A stretch of DNA of 64,000 nucleotides from Methanocella paludicola SANAE (GTDB taxonomy: Archaea; Halobacteriota; Methanocellia; Methanocellales; Methanocellaceae), in the NCBI RefSeq assembly GCF_000011005.1, contig NC_013665.1, positions 2,085,501 to 2,149,500 of the forward strand, written 5' to 3'. Below, piece by piece: positions 26,474-35,588 of the stretch. Every line of letters begins with the position of its first letter. Positions within the stretch are counted from its first letter, which is position 1. Both the position numbers and the translations under genes were made by a program. The notes below the pieces were generated by a model that had not been told where the DNA came from, ran no database searches, and worked only from the letters and a program-made list of their open reading frames with translations.

Positions 26474-28174
26474 ATGGCTAGAGAGAGAAGCAGTACAAAG
26501 AAGGTAGAGCTACCTAAGGCCCCTACGGGCATCAGCGGTTTCGACGACATAACATATGGCGGGCTGCCGAGAGGAAGGCCGACGCTCGTCGCCGGAGGAG
26601 CTGGCAGCGGCAAGACCATGTTCGCGATGGAGTTCATCGTTCACGGCGCTATGGAGTATAATGAGCCAGGCGTGTACGTCACTTTCGAGGAGAATGTCAA
26701 AGACCTGAAAAATAACTTCGCATCCCTGGGCTTTGACCTGGAAAAGCTCATCGAGGGCAAGAAGATCGCCGTCGATCACGTATTCGTAGAGCGTAGCCAG
26801 ATCGAGGAGACCGGCGAATACAACCTGGAAGCGCTTTTTATACGGCTGGGCTACGCGATCGATTCCATCGGCGCAAAGCGCGTCGCACTGGATACTATCG
26901 AGGTGCTGTTCGCGGGCCTGAAGAACGATGCCATCGTCCGCTCTGAGCTGCTACGCCTGTTCCGCTGGCTGAAGGACAGGGGCATAAGCGCCGTAGTGAC
27001 GGGCGAAAAAGGCGATAAGACGCTGACGCGCTACGGCCTCGAAGAGTACATCGCCGACTGTGTGATATTGTTGGACAACCGTGTGACCAACGAGCTGGCG
27101 ACCCGGCGGCTCCGCATCATCAAGTACCGTGGGAGCCGGCACGGCCCCGACGAGTACCCGTTCCTGATCGGCAAAGACGGCATCAACATATTCCCCATCA
27201 CGTCCATCAAGACGGATTACAAAATATCGAAAGACAGGGTATCCACAGGCATCAAAAACTTCGACAAAATGTTCGGGGGAAAAGGCTACTTCCGGGGCAC
27301 ATCGATATTGATTACGGGCACCGCGGGCACCGGCAAGTCCAGCTTTGCGGCGGTTTATGTCGACTCCGCGTGCAGGCGCGGAGAAAAATGCCTGTACTTC
27401 GCTTTCGAGGAAACTCAGGACCAGATCATCCGTAACATGAGCTCGATCGGGCTGGACCTCGGGCAATGGGTGAAGAAAGGGCTTTTGAAATTCCACGTCA
27501 CTCGCCCCGCACTACAAGGGCTTGAGATGCATCTCGTGATGATGGAGGATGACATTAAAAAGTATGAGCCTAAGAATGTAGTTATCGACCCTATCACCGA
27601 CTTAAGCGCGGTCGGCGGCGGACGGGAGGTCAAGTCCATGATAACACGCCTTAATGACCTTATGAAGGCTGGCGGCATAACCATACTCTTCACGGACCTA
27701 ATCCGGGGAGATGTTAACCCGGAACATCCTGCCATGTATATCTCCTCGCTCATCGATACCTGGGTCCTGCTCCGCAACTTCGAGTTTAACGGCGAACGCA
27801 ACCGGGGCCTGACGATATTGAAATCCAGGGGCATGTCCCATTCGAACCAGATCAAGGAATTTGTCATCACTGACCGGGGCATAGAATTGATACAGCCGTA
27901 CATTGGCTCGGCGGGAGTGCTAATGGGCAGTGCTAAGGTCTCCCAGGAGGCCAGGGATAATGCTGAAGCCCTGGACACCCGCCGCGATGTAGAGCATTTG
28001 CGGATCAAGCTCGAGGAGAAGCGCAGGGAACTCGACGCTAAGGTCTCTGCGCTAAAAGCGGAATACAAGGCTGAGGAGAGCGAACTGGAAAAAAGCCTGG
28101 AGCAGAAGGAGCAGGACATCGAGATCATGATGAAAGAGCGCGAGGTAATGTCCATGGCTCGAAAGGCAGAATGA
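26474..28174 (+). CDS. kaiC: KaiC-like double-domain ATPase/kinase
   Basis: This 566-residue protein has two RecA-like domains, each with Walker A (GGAGSGKTMFA and GTAGTGKSSFA) and the catalytic Glu pair (TFEENVKDL and AFEETQDQI). The second domain reads HPAMYISSLIDTWVLLR. Ser424-Ser425 there align by context with the Ser431-Thr432 autophosphorylation sites of cyanobacterial KaiC (ISTITDT). The C-terminal ~80 residues form a charged coiled coil in place of the KaiA-binding tail. It is presumably hexameric, with slow ATPase and possibly autokinase activity. The next gene, after nine bases, is KaiB, then a histidine kinase; the three likely form one operon. Confidence 0.92.
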   Translation: MARERSSTKKVELPKAPTGISGFDDITYGGLPRGRPTLVAGGAGSGKTMFAMEFIVHGAMEYNEPGVYVTFEENVKDLKNNFASLGFDLEKLIEGKKIAVDHVFVERSQIEETGEYNLEALFIRLGYAIDSIGAKRVALDTIEVLFAGLKNDAIVRSELLRLFRWLKDRGISAVVTGEKGDKTLTRYGLEEYIADCVILLDNRVTNELATRRLRIIKYRGSRHGPDEYPFLIGKDGINIFPITSIKTDYKISKDRVSTGIKNFDKMFGGKGYFRGTSILITGTAGTGKSSFAAVYVDSACRRGEKCLYFAFEETQDQIIRNMSSIGLDLGQWVKKGLLKFHVTRPALQGLEMHLVMMEDDIKKYEPKNVVIDPITDLSAVGGGREVKSMITRLNDLMKAGGITILFTDLIRGDVNPEHPAMYISSLIDTWVLLRNFEFNGERNRGLTILKSRGMSHSNQIKEFVITDRGIELIQPYIGSAGVLMGSAKVSQEARDNAEALDTRRDVEHLRIKLEEKRRELDAKVSALKAEYKAEESELEKSLEQKEQDIEIMMKEREVMSMARKAE

Positions 28175-28183
28175 CGGGGGAGC

Positions 28184-28504
28184 ATGACGGCAAGGATCAG
28201 CAAGAGTAAAAAAGCCAAAGAAGTGGAAGAGTTCTGGGACCTGCGCATTTATGTAGCCGGAGAGACGCCGAAGATGCAGCAGGCGGTCAAGAACCTGGAA
28301 AAGATCTGCGACGAACACCTGAAAGGCAGATGCTCCATCGAGATCATAGACCTTATGAAGAACCCGCAGCTCGCGGCGGGAGAGCAGATACTCGCGATCC
28401 CCACGGTGATCCGCAAACTCCCCGAGCCCGTCAAGAGGCTGATCGGGGACCTGTCCATCCATGAGAAGGTCATCGTCGGGCTGGATATTAAAAAAAATAG
28501 CTAA
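28184..28504 (+). CDS. kaiB: KaiB-like protein (operonic copy)
   Basis: This 106-residue protein has the KaiB thioredoxin-like core: [65 protein letters not shown] and [16 protein letters not shown]...IGDL is the signature of the family, including the region that switches fold on binding KaiC in cyanobacteria. A basic, Lys-rich N-terminus ([14 protein letters not shown]) is added. GGGGGAG precedes the ATG closely. The gap to kaiC is 9 bp. Confidence 0.9.
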   Translation: MTARISKSKKAKEVEEFWDLRIYVAGETPKMQQAVKNLEKICDEHLKGRCSIEIIDLMKNPQLAAGEQILAIPTVIRKLPEPVKRLIGDLSIHEKVIVGLDIKKNS

Positions 28505-28543
28505 AGGAATTATTTGTACTTTCGAATTCACATGGAGAGACCG

Positions 28544-30139
28544 ATGATATCAGTCCTGCTGGTCGATGACAAGCTTGAGTTCCGCGATATGGCAAAAAAG
28601 ATGCTGGAGAGAGGCGGCGGCTTAGGTGTAGTTGCCACCGGCTCGGCGGAACACGCCCTGGAGATGTTGAAAAACAGGACTTTTGACATGATCATAGCGA
28701 GCTCTGAGCTGAGGGGGATGAACGGCATCGAGCTGCTCGATGCCCTCAGAGCACTGGGGACCGACACTCCGACCATTATTTACGGCAGCCAGGGCGGGGA
28801 GAAGGTGGTCGTCAGGGCCTTACGGGGCGGCGCCGAGTTCTTCCTTCAAAAGAGCGGCGACCCGAGGTCCCAGTTCATGGAGCTGAGGCACGTCATCGAG
28901 GAGATCGCAAAGCGCAAGCATACCGAGTCCATGCTGATCAGGAGAGAGAAGGACTTCCGCACGATCGTCGAAAAGAACGCGGACGCCATGCTCGTGCTCG
29001 ACAGGGAAGGGTCCATTAAGTATGCTAATCCGGCCTCATCCGTACTGTTTAACCTGCCCCAGTCCGATATCATGGGCAAGGTACTCGGCTTCCCGATCAT
29101 TCTTGATGAGCCCGTCGAGATGTACATCGTGCGAGGCTTTCAGGAGTTCGTCGCTGCCGAGATGCGCATGGTCGAAGTCGAGTGGGAGGAGGAGTCATCG
29201 TATTTAATTTCCTTCAGGGATGTCACGGGACACGTGCGCTACGAGGAGGAGCTGGAGGACCGGGTAAGTGAGCGGACGGAGACGCTCCGGCTCACTAACG
29301 AGCAGCTGCTCGGCGAGATCGAGACGAGGAAGACGGCAGAGGAGGCGCTCCGGAAGGAGATAAACGACCGGACCGCTACGGAGGAAGAATTGCGCTGCGA
29401 GATCGAACAGAGGGAAGTGGCCGAGAGGACGCTGGAGGAGGCCAAGGCGCAGGCCGAGCTGTATCTCGACCTCATGGGCCACGACATTAATAATTTAAAC
29501 CAGATCGGCATCGGGTATCTCGAACTGGCCCGCGAGTCATCGAGCCTCGAGGAGATGAAGTCCCTTATAGAAAAGCCCCTGGAGGCGATGAGGAGCGCTT
29601 CCGACATCATCGATAACGTGAGAAAGCTCAAGCAGGTCACGATCGACCAGCCGGATAAATACCAGACGACGAGGACGATCGACATGTGCGGGATGTTACC
29701 CGGCATAATAGATCAATATTCTCAGGTTAAAGGCCGGGATATCAGGATAAACATCGACGCCCCGAAGGTCTGTTACATCAAGGCGAACGACCTCATTAAG
29801 GACGTTTTTACGAACCTCGTGGACAACGCGATCAAGCATTCCGACCCGATCAGGCCGCTGACGATCGATATAAAGATCAAGCCCATCAAAGAGAAGAAAC
29901 GGCAATACCTTTTCTGCACGGTCGAGGATAACGGGCCGGGCATACCGGACTGGATCAAAGATAAGATATTCCTGCGGTTCCAGAGAGGGTCGACAAAAGC
30001 CCATGGCAAGGGCCTTGGCCTGTATCTGGTAAAGAAGCTTGTGGAATCCTATAACGGGGCCGTATGGGTAGAAGACAGGATACCGGGAGTGTACAATAAA
30101 GGCGCGAAGTTCATCGTCACGCTGCCGGCGGCTGAATAG
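28544..30139 (+). CDS. Histidine kinase with degenerate receiver and PAS domain
   Basis: This is 531 residues from ATG 28544, chosen for GGAGAG at 28534-28539. Domains in order: receiver fold (1-120) with the acidic pair Asp8-Asp9 and the late Lys (FFLQKSG) kept. However, the phosphoacceptor position, in TFDMIIASSELRGMNG, is Ser53 rather than Asp, so it is a pseudoreceiver. Then PAS (~130-225), a coiled coil (~230-310), and the dimerisation/phosphoacceptor helix with His313 in LMGHDINNLNQ. The last is a HATPase domain with DNAIKHS, VEDNGPGIP and GKGLGLYL. It follows kaiB by 39 bp. Probably cytoplasmic. It may read the KaiC/KaiB state, as SasA and CikA do in cyanobacteria. Confidence 0.85.
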   Translation: MISVLLVDDKLEFRDMAKKMLERGGGLGVVATGSAEHALEMLKNRTFDMIIASSELRGMNGIELLDALRALGTDTPTIIYGSQGGEKVVVRALRGGAEFFLQKSGDPRSQFMELRHVIEEIAKRKHTESMLIRREKDFRTIVEKNADAMLVLDREGSIKYANPASSVLFNLPQSDIMGKVLGFPIILDEPVEMYIVRGFQEFVAAEMRMVEVEWEEESSYLISFRDVTGHVRYEEELEDRVSERTETLRLTNEQLLGEIETRKTAEEALRKEINDRTATEEELRCEIEQREVAERTLEEAKAQAELYLDLMGHDINNLNQIGIGYLELARESSSLEEMKSLIEKPLEAMRSASDIIDNVRKLKQVTIDQPDKYQTTRTIDMCGMLPGIIDQYSQVKGRDIRINIDAPKVCYIKANDLIKDVFTNLVDNAIKHSDPIRPLTIDIKIKPIKEKKRQYLFCTVEDNGPGIPDWIKDKIFLRFQRGSTKAHGKGLGLYLVKKLVESYNGAVWVEDRIPGVYNKGAKFIVTLPAAE

Positions 30140-30156
30140 TGCGATCGGGAAGGACT

Positions 30157-30594
30157 TTAGCCATTATTTTTTCTCAGCATTTTCCTCAGGCTGGCATTTT
30201 CAGACTTTAGCCGGGCATTTTCCTCTAAAAGCTTTTCATAATCCACTTTATGCTCATGGTGATCTTTGGCCTGGCCCGCGGAATTCGTCCCCTCGTCAGC
30301 CTTCATGATATTAAGCGCTATCAGGACCCGCTCCTTCGAGGCCAGGTCGCCGATCAGCGTCCTTACTGGCAAAGGCAGCTCTTTCGTAAGGGTCGGCAAT
30401 GCCGAGATATTATAGTTTACCGCCATCTCCGGGTGTTTTGTCAGGTCGATGACTTCGATCTGGCAGTGGCTTTTCAGGTCATTCTGGCAGATGTCCTTCA
30501 GGTTGGCGATCGTGATCCTCGACTTTAGCGTATCCCCGGCAATATATAGCTTAAGGACAATTGTTTTAGGTAACTCAGAGTTCAGAGTAGCCAT
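30157..30594 (-). CDS. kaiB: Second KaiB-like protein with coiled-coil tail
   Basis: This is 145 residues from ATG 30594. The KaiB core is LKLYIAGDTLKSRITIANLKDIC, CQIEVIDLTKHPEMAVNYNISALPTLTKELPLPVRTLIGDLAS. After it comes a ~45-residue extension, with a His/Lys patch and a leucine-zipper-like coil (KLLEENARLKSENASLRKML). It converges with the kinase, 17 bp between stops. The tail could dimerise the protein or bind the coiled coils of KaiC or the kinase. It is a separate transcript from the kaiC operon, so it may be differently expressed. Confidence 0.88.
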   Translation of the reverse strand: MATLNSELPKTIVLKLYIAGDTLKSRITIANLKDICQNDLKSHCQIEVIDLTKHPEMAVNYNISALPTLTKELPLPVRTLIGDLASKERVLIALNIMKADEGTNSAGQAKDHHEHKVDYEKLLEENARLKSENASLRKMLRKNNG

Positions 30595-30672
30595 ACACCT
30601 ATTCCTGATTTTCAATATACGGCCTTATCGTATATAATTTAAATTGATTAAAAAAAAGATAAGAGACCCTGA

Positions 30673-31161
30673 TTACCTGGTCTCTTCCTTGCTCAGCACG
30701 CGAACGATGTCGCCGCGGACCGTGACCGGGATGGGCACCATCGCTTCGGAAAGCTCGACGGTGATCTCTTCCTTGGTCTCGTCCACGCGCTTCACGCGGG
30801 CGCGCTCGCCCTTGAACGGGCCGGAAATGAGCTCCACGATGTCGCCCTCGGAAATGCCCGTGACGACGGGCTTCGGCGCCAGGAAATGCTGGACCTCGGC
30901 TATCGAGGATGCGCCCTTGACGACTGCCTTGGCGTGGGGAATGTTCTGGATGGTGTGCTCCACGATCTCGTGCATCGGGGACTCGACGAGCACGTAGCCC
31001 TTCAGCTCTTCGGGCACGAGGATGGAGCGGATATCGTAGCCTTCCTTACGGGCCACCATAGCTATCAGGTTGGCCACCGAGCGTTCCTGGTTCGCGGTCG
31101 TCTTGACGGCGAACACCGACGCGGTAGGCGTTTCGGCCTGCATTTGTTGTTCCTGGGCCAT
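30673..31161 (-). CDS. spt5: Transcription elongation factor Spt5 (NusG family)
   Basis: This is 162 residues from ATG 31161, with GGTGG upstream. The NGN domain (VFAVKTTANQERSVANLIAMVARKEGYDIRSILVPEELKGYVLVES) binds RNA polymerase clamp and keeps it processive. The KOW domain (GISEGDIVELISGPFKGERARVKRVDETKEEITVEL) follows. A short Gln-rich N-terminus is added. It lies directly after secE, the conserved archaeal order ftsZ-secE-spt5. Usually ribosomal protein L11 follows, but here the next gene is the KaiB paralog. Confidence 0.95.
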   Translation of the reverse strand: MAQEQQMQAETPTASVFAVKTTANQERSVANLIAMVARKEGYDIRSILVPEELKGYVLVESPMHEIVEHTIQNIPHAKAVVKGASSIAEVQHFLAPKPVVTGISEGDIVELISGPFKGERARVKRVDETKEEITVELSEAMVPIPVTVRGDIVRVLSKEETR

Positions 31162-31174
31162 TTTTACTTCCACC

Positions 31175-31384
31175 TTATATTAAAACCGATATTAATGGGA
31201 CCATGATCAGATATATGACGAAACCCAGGATACCGATGAGAATGATGCCTGCGCCCGTGACTTTGGATATCATGAGGAATTCGTCCATGCTCGGCTTGCG
31301 CGTAAGCTGGAGTATCCTGACATACTGCTTGATGCTGCTGGTGATATTGCCCAGCGATATTGAGCCTGATTTATTCTCTGCCAT
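31175..31384 (-). CDS. secE: Protein translocase subunit SecE (Sec61 gamma)
   Basis: This 69-residue protein has an amphipathic N-terminal helix (SSIKQYVRILQLTRKPSMDEFLMISKVTG) and a single transmembrane helix (GIILIGILGFVIYLIMVPLIS). This is the archaeal SecE layout, with the conserved RKPSxxEF segment. It clamps SecY in the translocon. It is located between ftsZ and spt5, 13 bp before spt5. Confidence 0.93.
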   Translation of the reverse strand: MAENKSGSISLGNITSSIKQYVRILQLTRKPSMDEFLMISKVTGAGIILIGILGFVIYLIMVPLISVLI

Positions 31385-31447
31385 AGTGAAGCCTCAAAAA
31401 AGGACGAAGTGAAATAATATAGTATCTAGACTTATAGTTTTCGTTTA

Positions 31448-32647
31448 TCACCCTACGAAATCAAGCCCGAACTTTTGCGTTTTCAGTGCCTTTTGGTGGT
31501 TGAAGGCCGGCTGCTGCTCCGACTGGGGCTTGCCGAGGATCTGAGTCGATGCCACGCCCGTGATGATGACCATGGTCCGGATAACGTCGCCCAGGTCGGG
31601 GTCGACCGACGCTCCCCAGATCAGCCTCGCCTCGGGATCGATGGCGTTATAGACCTCTTCCACTACGGCCTCCGCCTCGCCGATGGTCATGTGCGAGCCG
31701 CCCGTGACGTTGACGATGGCCGCCTTCGCGCCCGAGATGTCGATATCAAGAAGCGGGCTTAACAGCGCATTGCGCACCGAAAGCTCGGCCGCCTTATCGC
31801 CTTTGCCCTCGCCCAGGCCGATCATGGCGACGCCGCCGTTTGACATAACGGTCTTTATGTCCGCGAAGTCCAGGTTGACCAGCCCCGCCTTCGTGACAAG
31901 CTCGGTAATGCCCTTTACGGCGTGGGTGAGCACCTCGTCGGCCACCTTGAACGCCTGCTGCAGGGGCAGGTTCGGGACGACCTCGAGGAGCTTGTCGTTC
32001 GGCACGACGATGACCGTGTCCGCGGCCTTCCTGAGCCTTTCGAGGCCCTTCTCCGCGTTCGCTTTACGCACGGCGCCTTCGACCTTGAAGGGCGTGGTGA
32101 CGACCGCGATGGTGAGCGCGCCGCCTTCCTTCGCGACCTGCGCCACGACCGGGGCCGAGCCGGTGCCCGTGCCGCCGCCCAGTCCGCAGGTGACGAACAC
32201 CATGTCGGAGCTGCTGATGGCCGCCTTGATCTCTATGAGGCTTTCTTTGGCCGCATTCTCCCCGACCTCGGGGAGGCTGCCCGCGCCGAAGCCCCGGGTG
32301 AGCTTCTTGCCGATCAGGAACTTCTTATCGGCCCTCGTGTGTAACAGATGCTGAGCATCAGTGTTCATGGCAAAGAGCCTGGCGCCGATAATGCCCTCAT
32401 CGGCCATGCGCGCGATCGAATTCGATCCTCCTCCGCCGCAGCCGACGACGATGACGTTGGTCCTGAGGCCTTCCATGACGGCCATTATGTCTTCGTCTGT
32501 GTCGCCGACCTTATCCGGCATCGCCCCGGGCGCCTCACCGTCGATGATATCGGTAAGGTGCGCTTCGCTGTCGATGATCTCGCCTTTATTGTCAATTACT
32601 TTCGCAGCCCTGCTAGGGCTGAAAATGCTTGGTTCTCCAGGTTCCAT
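31448..32647 (-). CDS. ftsZ: Cell division protein FtsZ (FtsZ1-like)
   Basis: This is 399 residues from ATG 32647, which has GGGGATGGGG just before it. It is a tubulin-fold GTPase: [17 protein letters not shown], the G-box [33 protein letters not shown], and the T7-loop region [20 protein letters not shown] with the catalytic acid. It forms the division ring. An acidic N-terminal extension of ~70 residues precedes the GTPase core. The reading frame upstream is open without any stop into dtdA, so the same bases can also be read as part of an 888-residue fusion. The ribosome binding site argues for separate initiation as well. Confidence 0.93.
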   Translation of the reverse strand: MEPGEPSIFSPSRAAKVIDNKGEIIDSEAHLTDIIDGEAPGAMPDKVGDTDEDIMAVMEGLRTNVIVVGCGGGGSNSIARMADEGIIGARLFAMNTDAQHLLHTRADKKFLIGKKLTRGFGAGSLPEVGENAAKESLIEIKAAISSSDMVFVTCGLGGGTGTGSAPVVAQVAKEGGALTIAVVTTPFKVEGAVRKANAEKGLERLRKAADTVIVVPNDKLLEVVPNLPLQQAFKVADEVLTHAVKGITELVTKAGLVNLDFADIKTVMSNGGVAMIGLGEGKGDKAAELSVRNALLSPLLDIDISGAKAAIVNVTGGSHMTIGEAEAVVEEVYNAIDPEARLIWGASVDPDLGDVIRTMVIITGVASTQILGKPQSEQQPAFNHQKALKTQKFGLDFVG

Positions 32648-34048
32648 TACCCCATCCCCTACTATTGTATTGGTCGAATAATTATTTAGTTTTATTCTTT
32701 TTACGCTCTCTGAGAAGACCATCTCGGGGGTTATAGTCTTGCCGCTGACTATGACGGCTTCTCCTTTCGCCAGGCGGCCGTAGGCGGGCCCCTCCGGGAC
32801 GCCCAGAGCCTTTGCCTTTTCCGTATCGAAGCGCCGGTCGATCACGTAGAGCAGCTCCTCCCAGTGGTCGTACTTGACGGTGTACTTCTTCTTTAATGCC
32901 TCGACGCACGCCTGCGTAATGTCCGCGACAGCCTTATCGACGGCAGCCCTATCCATGCCCGCCAGCGTCTCCATGAGAGCCCCGTTATGATCGTAAAAGA
33001 GCACGACGTTCTGCTCTTCTGCCGCCTTTTGTACTTCGGCCCGCGCGGCTTTCCAGGCTATGGATAGCAGTTCCCCGTTTACCCGGCCGATGATGCCCAT
33101 CGGGCAGGCGCCGCAGGCGCCCTGGTTGCAATCGCCCATGGCCGCAGCCAGGCTCTTCGTGAACTTGATCTTGAGGGACGGCGTCTTCGAGTTCGCGATC
33201 TCGAGCAGCCGGGGACATCGCAGCCACGGCTTACTCAGCTCCCTGATCTCGGTCTCCGTATGTACCGTGTACCCTAGCCTGGCGAGCATGCCGTCGAGGC
33301 GCTCCCGCTGTTCCCTCGGAATGGATTTCTTATCGACGTAAGCGGCCGTAGTCCCGGATTTTTCAAAGGCCTGCCTCAGGACATCATCCGTAAGAAGTGG
33401 CACGGCATGGTCGGCGATGATGTGGCCGAAGGCGATGCCGGTCTCCAGAGCCAGCGTCGTTTCTCTGGGCGCATAGTGGTTTCCCCCGATGCCCACGTAC
33501 ACGGGCATTTCGGGCTTTTCCCTTAAGCCCAATATCGCTTTCGCGATGATGAGGCCTGCCGCCTTATCGGACCACTCATCCATGGTGCTCCCGATCTCCA
33601 CGTAGACGGACGGCACCTTGAGAGACGAGGGCCCGTGGTGCGTGGCCTCGTACGAGACGTTGTAGGGCGATACGGCCCCCTTGAGGCTTTTTAATAAGGA
33701 TGAGGCGACGTGAGGAGCGGGCGTGGCCAGTTCGTGGGGATTGCCGCCGAACTTGCCCTCGGCGATGTTACCGGTAAAATGGACAGTGAGCGTCTTCCGG
33801 TTCTCCTTGCTCCGGTGCTTGGACGCGAAAATGATGGCTTCAGGCCCGAAGCCCATGCTGTCCAGCTTTTCGTCGAGGTTGTCCTGGAAGACGTGGTAGT
33901 CCGCGATCTCGACCAGCGTGAAAATGTCATGGCGATATACGCGGTAATCGCCGTCGAACGCCCGCTCCCAGCGGGCGAGCTCGAACAGGCGGTCGCGTAT
34001 GTTGACGCTCGCGGCGTCGGCGGTCGAGACGAGGATCGTATATGCCAT
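32648..34048 (-). CDS. dtdA: D-aminoacyl-tRNA deacylase, DtdA type, lacking its own stop codon
   Basis: The first ~270 residues from ATG 34048 ([81 protein letters not shown]) match archaeal DtdA. DtdA hydrolyses D-amino acids from mischarged tRNA with two zinc-site histidine patches. About 180 further residues follow, including a Cys cluster ([14 protein letters not shown]) that could bind a metal. The expected end, KRIKL near 32687, is not followed by a stop. Translation would pass through an AT-rich ~40-bp spacer into ftsZ. An ATG at 34114 would add 22 residues and cannot be excluded. The gene shares a transcript with ftsZ, secE and spt5. Confidence 0.85.
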
Positions 34049-34149
34049 TGGACGAAACTTGCCCTCAGTAGCTAAAAGTTTTGTGCTCTCCGGCGGATTT
34101 AAGGTATCAGGCATCTTTTATATTTATTAAACATTAATGGAGTAATGTT

Positions 34150-34857
34150 ATGGCAAAGAAGCTGACAGTTCTAGCTATCGGGGCCCATGCGGACCCGTTC
34201 GACATGCCGTACCAGTGCGGCGGCGCCCTGGCAAAGATGGCGAAAGCGGGCAGCAAGGTCATTTGCGTGTCTTCCTGCGAGGAGAACCAGGAGGAGGCGA
34301 CAAGGGTCGCAAAAGTCCTCGGCTGCGAGGCGAGGTTCATGGACCTGGTGGAAGGGAAGATCGAGAACGATACGGCGACGGTCCACAAGATAGTGGAGCT
34401 CTTACGCGAGGTCAAGCCGGACATCGTCATCACTCATCAGCCGACGGACTACAACCCGGACCACCGGAAACTGTCCGCGGCCGTGCTCGGCGCATGCCTG
34501 CTCGCCCGGGTGGGCGAGGTCAAGACGAAGCACAAGCCCTACAAGGTGCCGTGCCTGTACTATTCGGAGACCTCGAGCGGCATCAACTCGAAGGGCACCG
34601 TGTACGTGGACATCGAGGACACGTTCGCCACGAAGATCAAGGCGCTGAAGGAGCACAAGAGCCTGTCCATGAAGAATGGCGTGGAGCACCTGGGCAGCAT
34701 CGAGCACCTCATCGAGCGGGAAGAGACAACGGCGAAGTTCAGGGGCATGCAGGTCGAGATCGAGTACGCCGAGATCTTCGAGCAGGCCATCAACTACCGT
34801 GTCCTGAGGGCGTTCAGCACGCTGCCGTTCCCCGACGTGCCCGTGCACAACGAATGA
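34150..34857 (+). CDS. PIG-L family deacetylase
   Basis: This 235-residue protein has the family metal motif AIGAHADPFDMPYQCGG and the second motif THQPTDYNPDHRKLS, whose His and Asp residues bind zinc in the LmbE/MshB/PIG-L fold. A DxD-containing segment (VYVDIEDTFATKIKALKEHKS) is also typical. Family enzymes remove N-acetyl groups from sugars, for example GlcNAc-inositol, chitobiose units or thiol precursors. The actual substrate is not shown by context. It is divergent from dtdA, with both promoters in the 100-bp gap. Confidence 0.88.
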   Translation: MAKKLTVLAIGAHADPFDMPYQCGGALAKMAKAGSKVICVSSCEENQEEATRVAKVLGCEARFMDLVEGKIENDTATVHKIVELLREVKPDIVITHQPTDYNPDHRKLSAAVLGACLLARVGEVKTKHKPYKVPCLYYSETSSGINSKGTVYVDIEDTFATKIKALKEHKSLSMKNGVEHLGSIEHLIEREETTAKFRGMQVEIEYAEIFEQAINYRVLRAFSTLPFPDVPVHNE

Positions 34858-34890
34858 TCAATTTTTTACACGAATTAAATCAGCGATAAC

Positions 34891-35553
34891 ATGCAAGCGG
34901 AAACGTACGTGAGCAGGCTGATCACCTACCTGTCCGGCCAGAACGACTACGTCTCAGTAAAGGAGATCGTGCGCGACAGGCTATCGGGACTGCACTCGGA
35001 GGACGAGGTCGAGCCGGCCCTCGAGGCCGCCGCCCCGTTCCTGGACGTAAAGGAGGACGATAAGAAGGGGACGATGTATCGCCTTTCCAGGAGCTTCGAC
35101 GGCTACCGGTCCGTGTTCGCGGCCGCCCGCAGCTCGGATATGGACATCTACAACTTCCTGTACTCGAACTACTCGAACTCCCTCGTGAACGGCGAGTTCA
35201 TCAAGGAGGCGCTGGGGCGTATCCTGAAGCTCCCGTACTTCGCTGACATGGAGGCGAGGTACCCTCCGGGTAACCGCCCCGGCGACGCAGTCGTCCTCAT
35301 GCTCTCCCAGTCGCCCGGGTTCGACGCGCTGGCCGTCATGTTCCGCATCTCGCCGAGCGTGGCCAGTTACCTGCTGTTCCCGGAGATGCTCTCGAAGTAC
35401 GAGCTTACCCACCTGAAGGTGGCGCTGGACCTGGCGTTCGCCGCGGACATGCTCAAGCGCGTTCCCCCGGCGACGAGTGTGGTCATCAAGTACGAGGTGG
35501 CCGCGCAGGGCATGCTGAACCTGGAGACGAGGGGCGGCACGGGAATACCCTGA
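34891..35553 (+). CDS. Unrecognised 220-residue protein
   Basis: The N-terminus (YVSRLITYLSGQNDYVSVKEIVRDRLSGL) may be a winged-helix-like module. The rest is mainly helical and charged, with no Cys and no membrane segment. It starts 33 bp after the PIG-L gene, so the two probably share a transcript. Family A repeat copy 2 follows. No function assigned. Confidence 0.6.
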   Translation: MQAETYVSRLITYLSGQNDYVSVKEIVRDRLSGLHSEDEVEPALEAAAPFLDVKEDDKKGTMYRLSRSFDGYRSVFAAARSSDMDIYNFLYSNYSNSLVNGEFIKEALGRILKLPYFADMEARYPPGNRPGDAVVLMLSQSPGFDALAVMFRISPSVASYLLFPEMLSKYELTHLKVALDLAFAADMLKRVPPATSVVIKYEVAAQGMLNLETRGGTGIP

Positions 35554-35588
35554 TGGATAAAAAGATTAACCATTTTTTACTTCGGTTT

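Noticed and set aside
31683-32354. Plus-strand 223-codon open frame
   Set aside because: Fully antisense to ftsZ; its sequence is the low-complexity Ser/Thr/Ala/Pro shadow of GC-rich codons.
34215-34889. Plus-strand 224-codon open frame
   Set aside because: Shifted frame of the PIG-L deacetylase; Arg/Gly/Pro shadow sequence.
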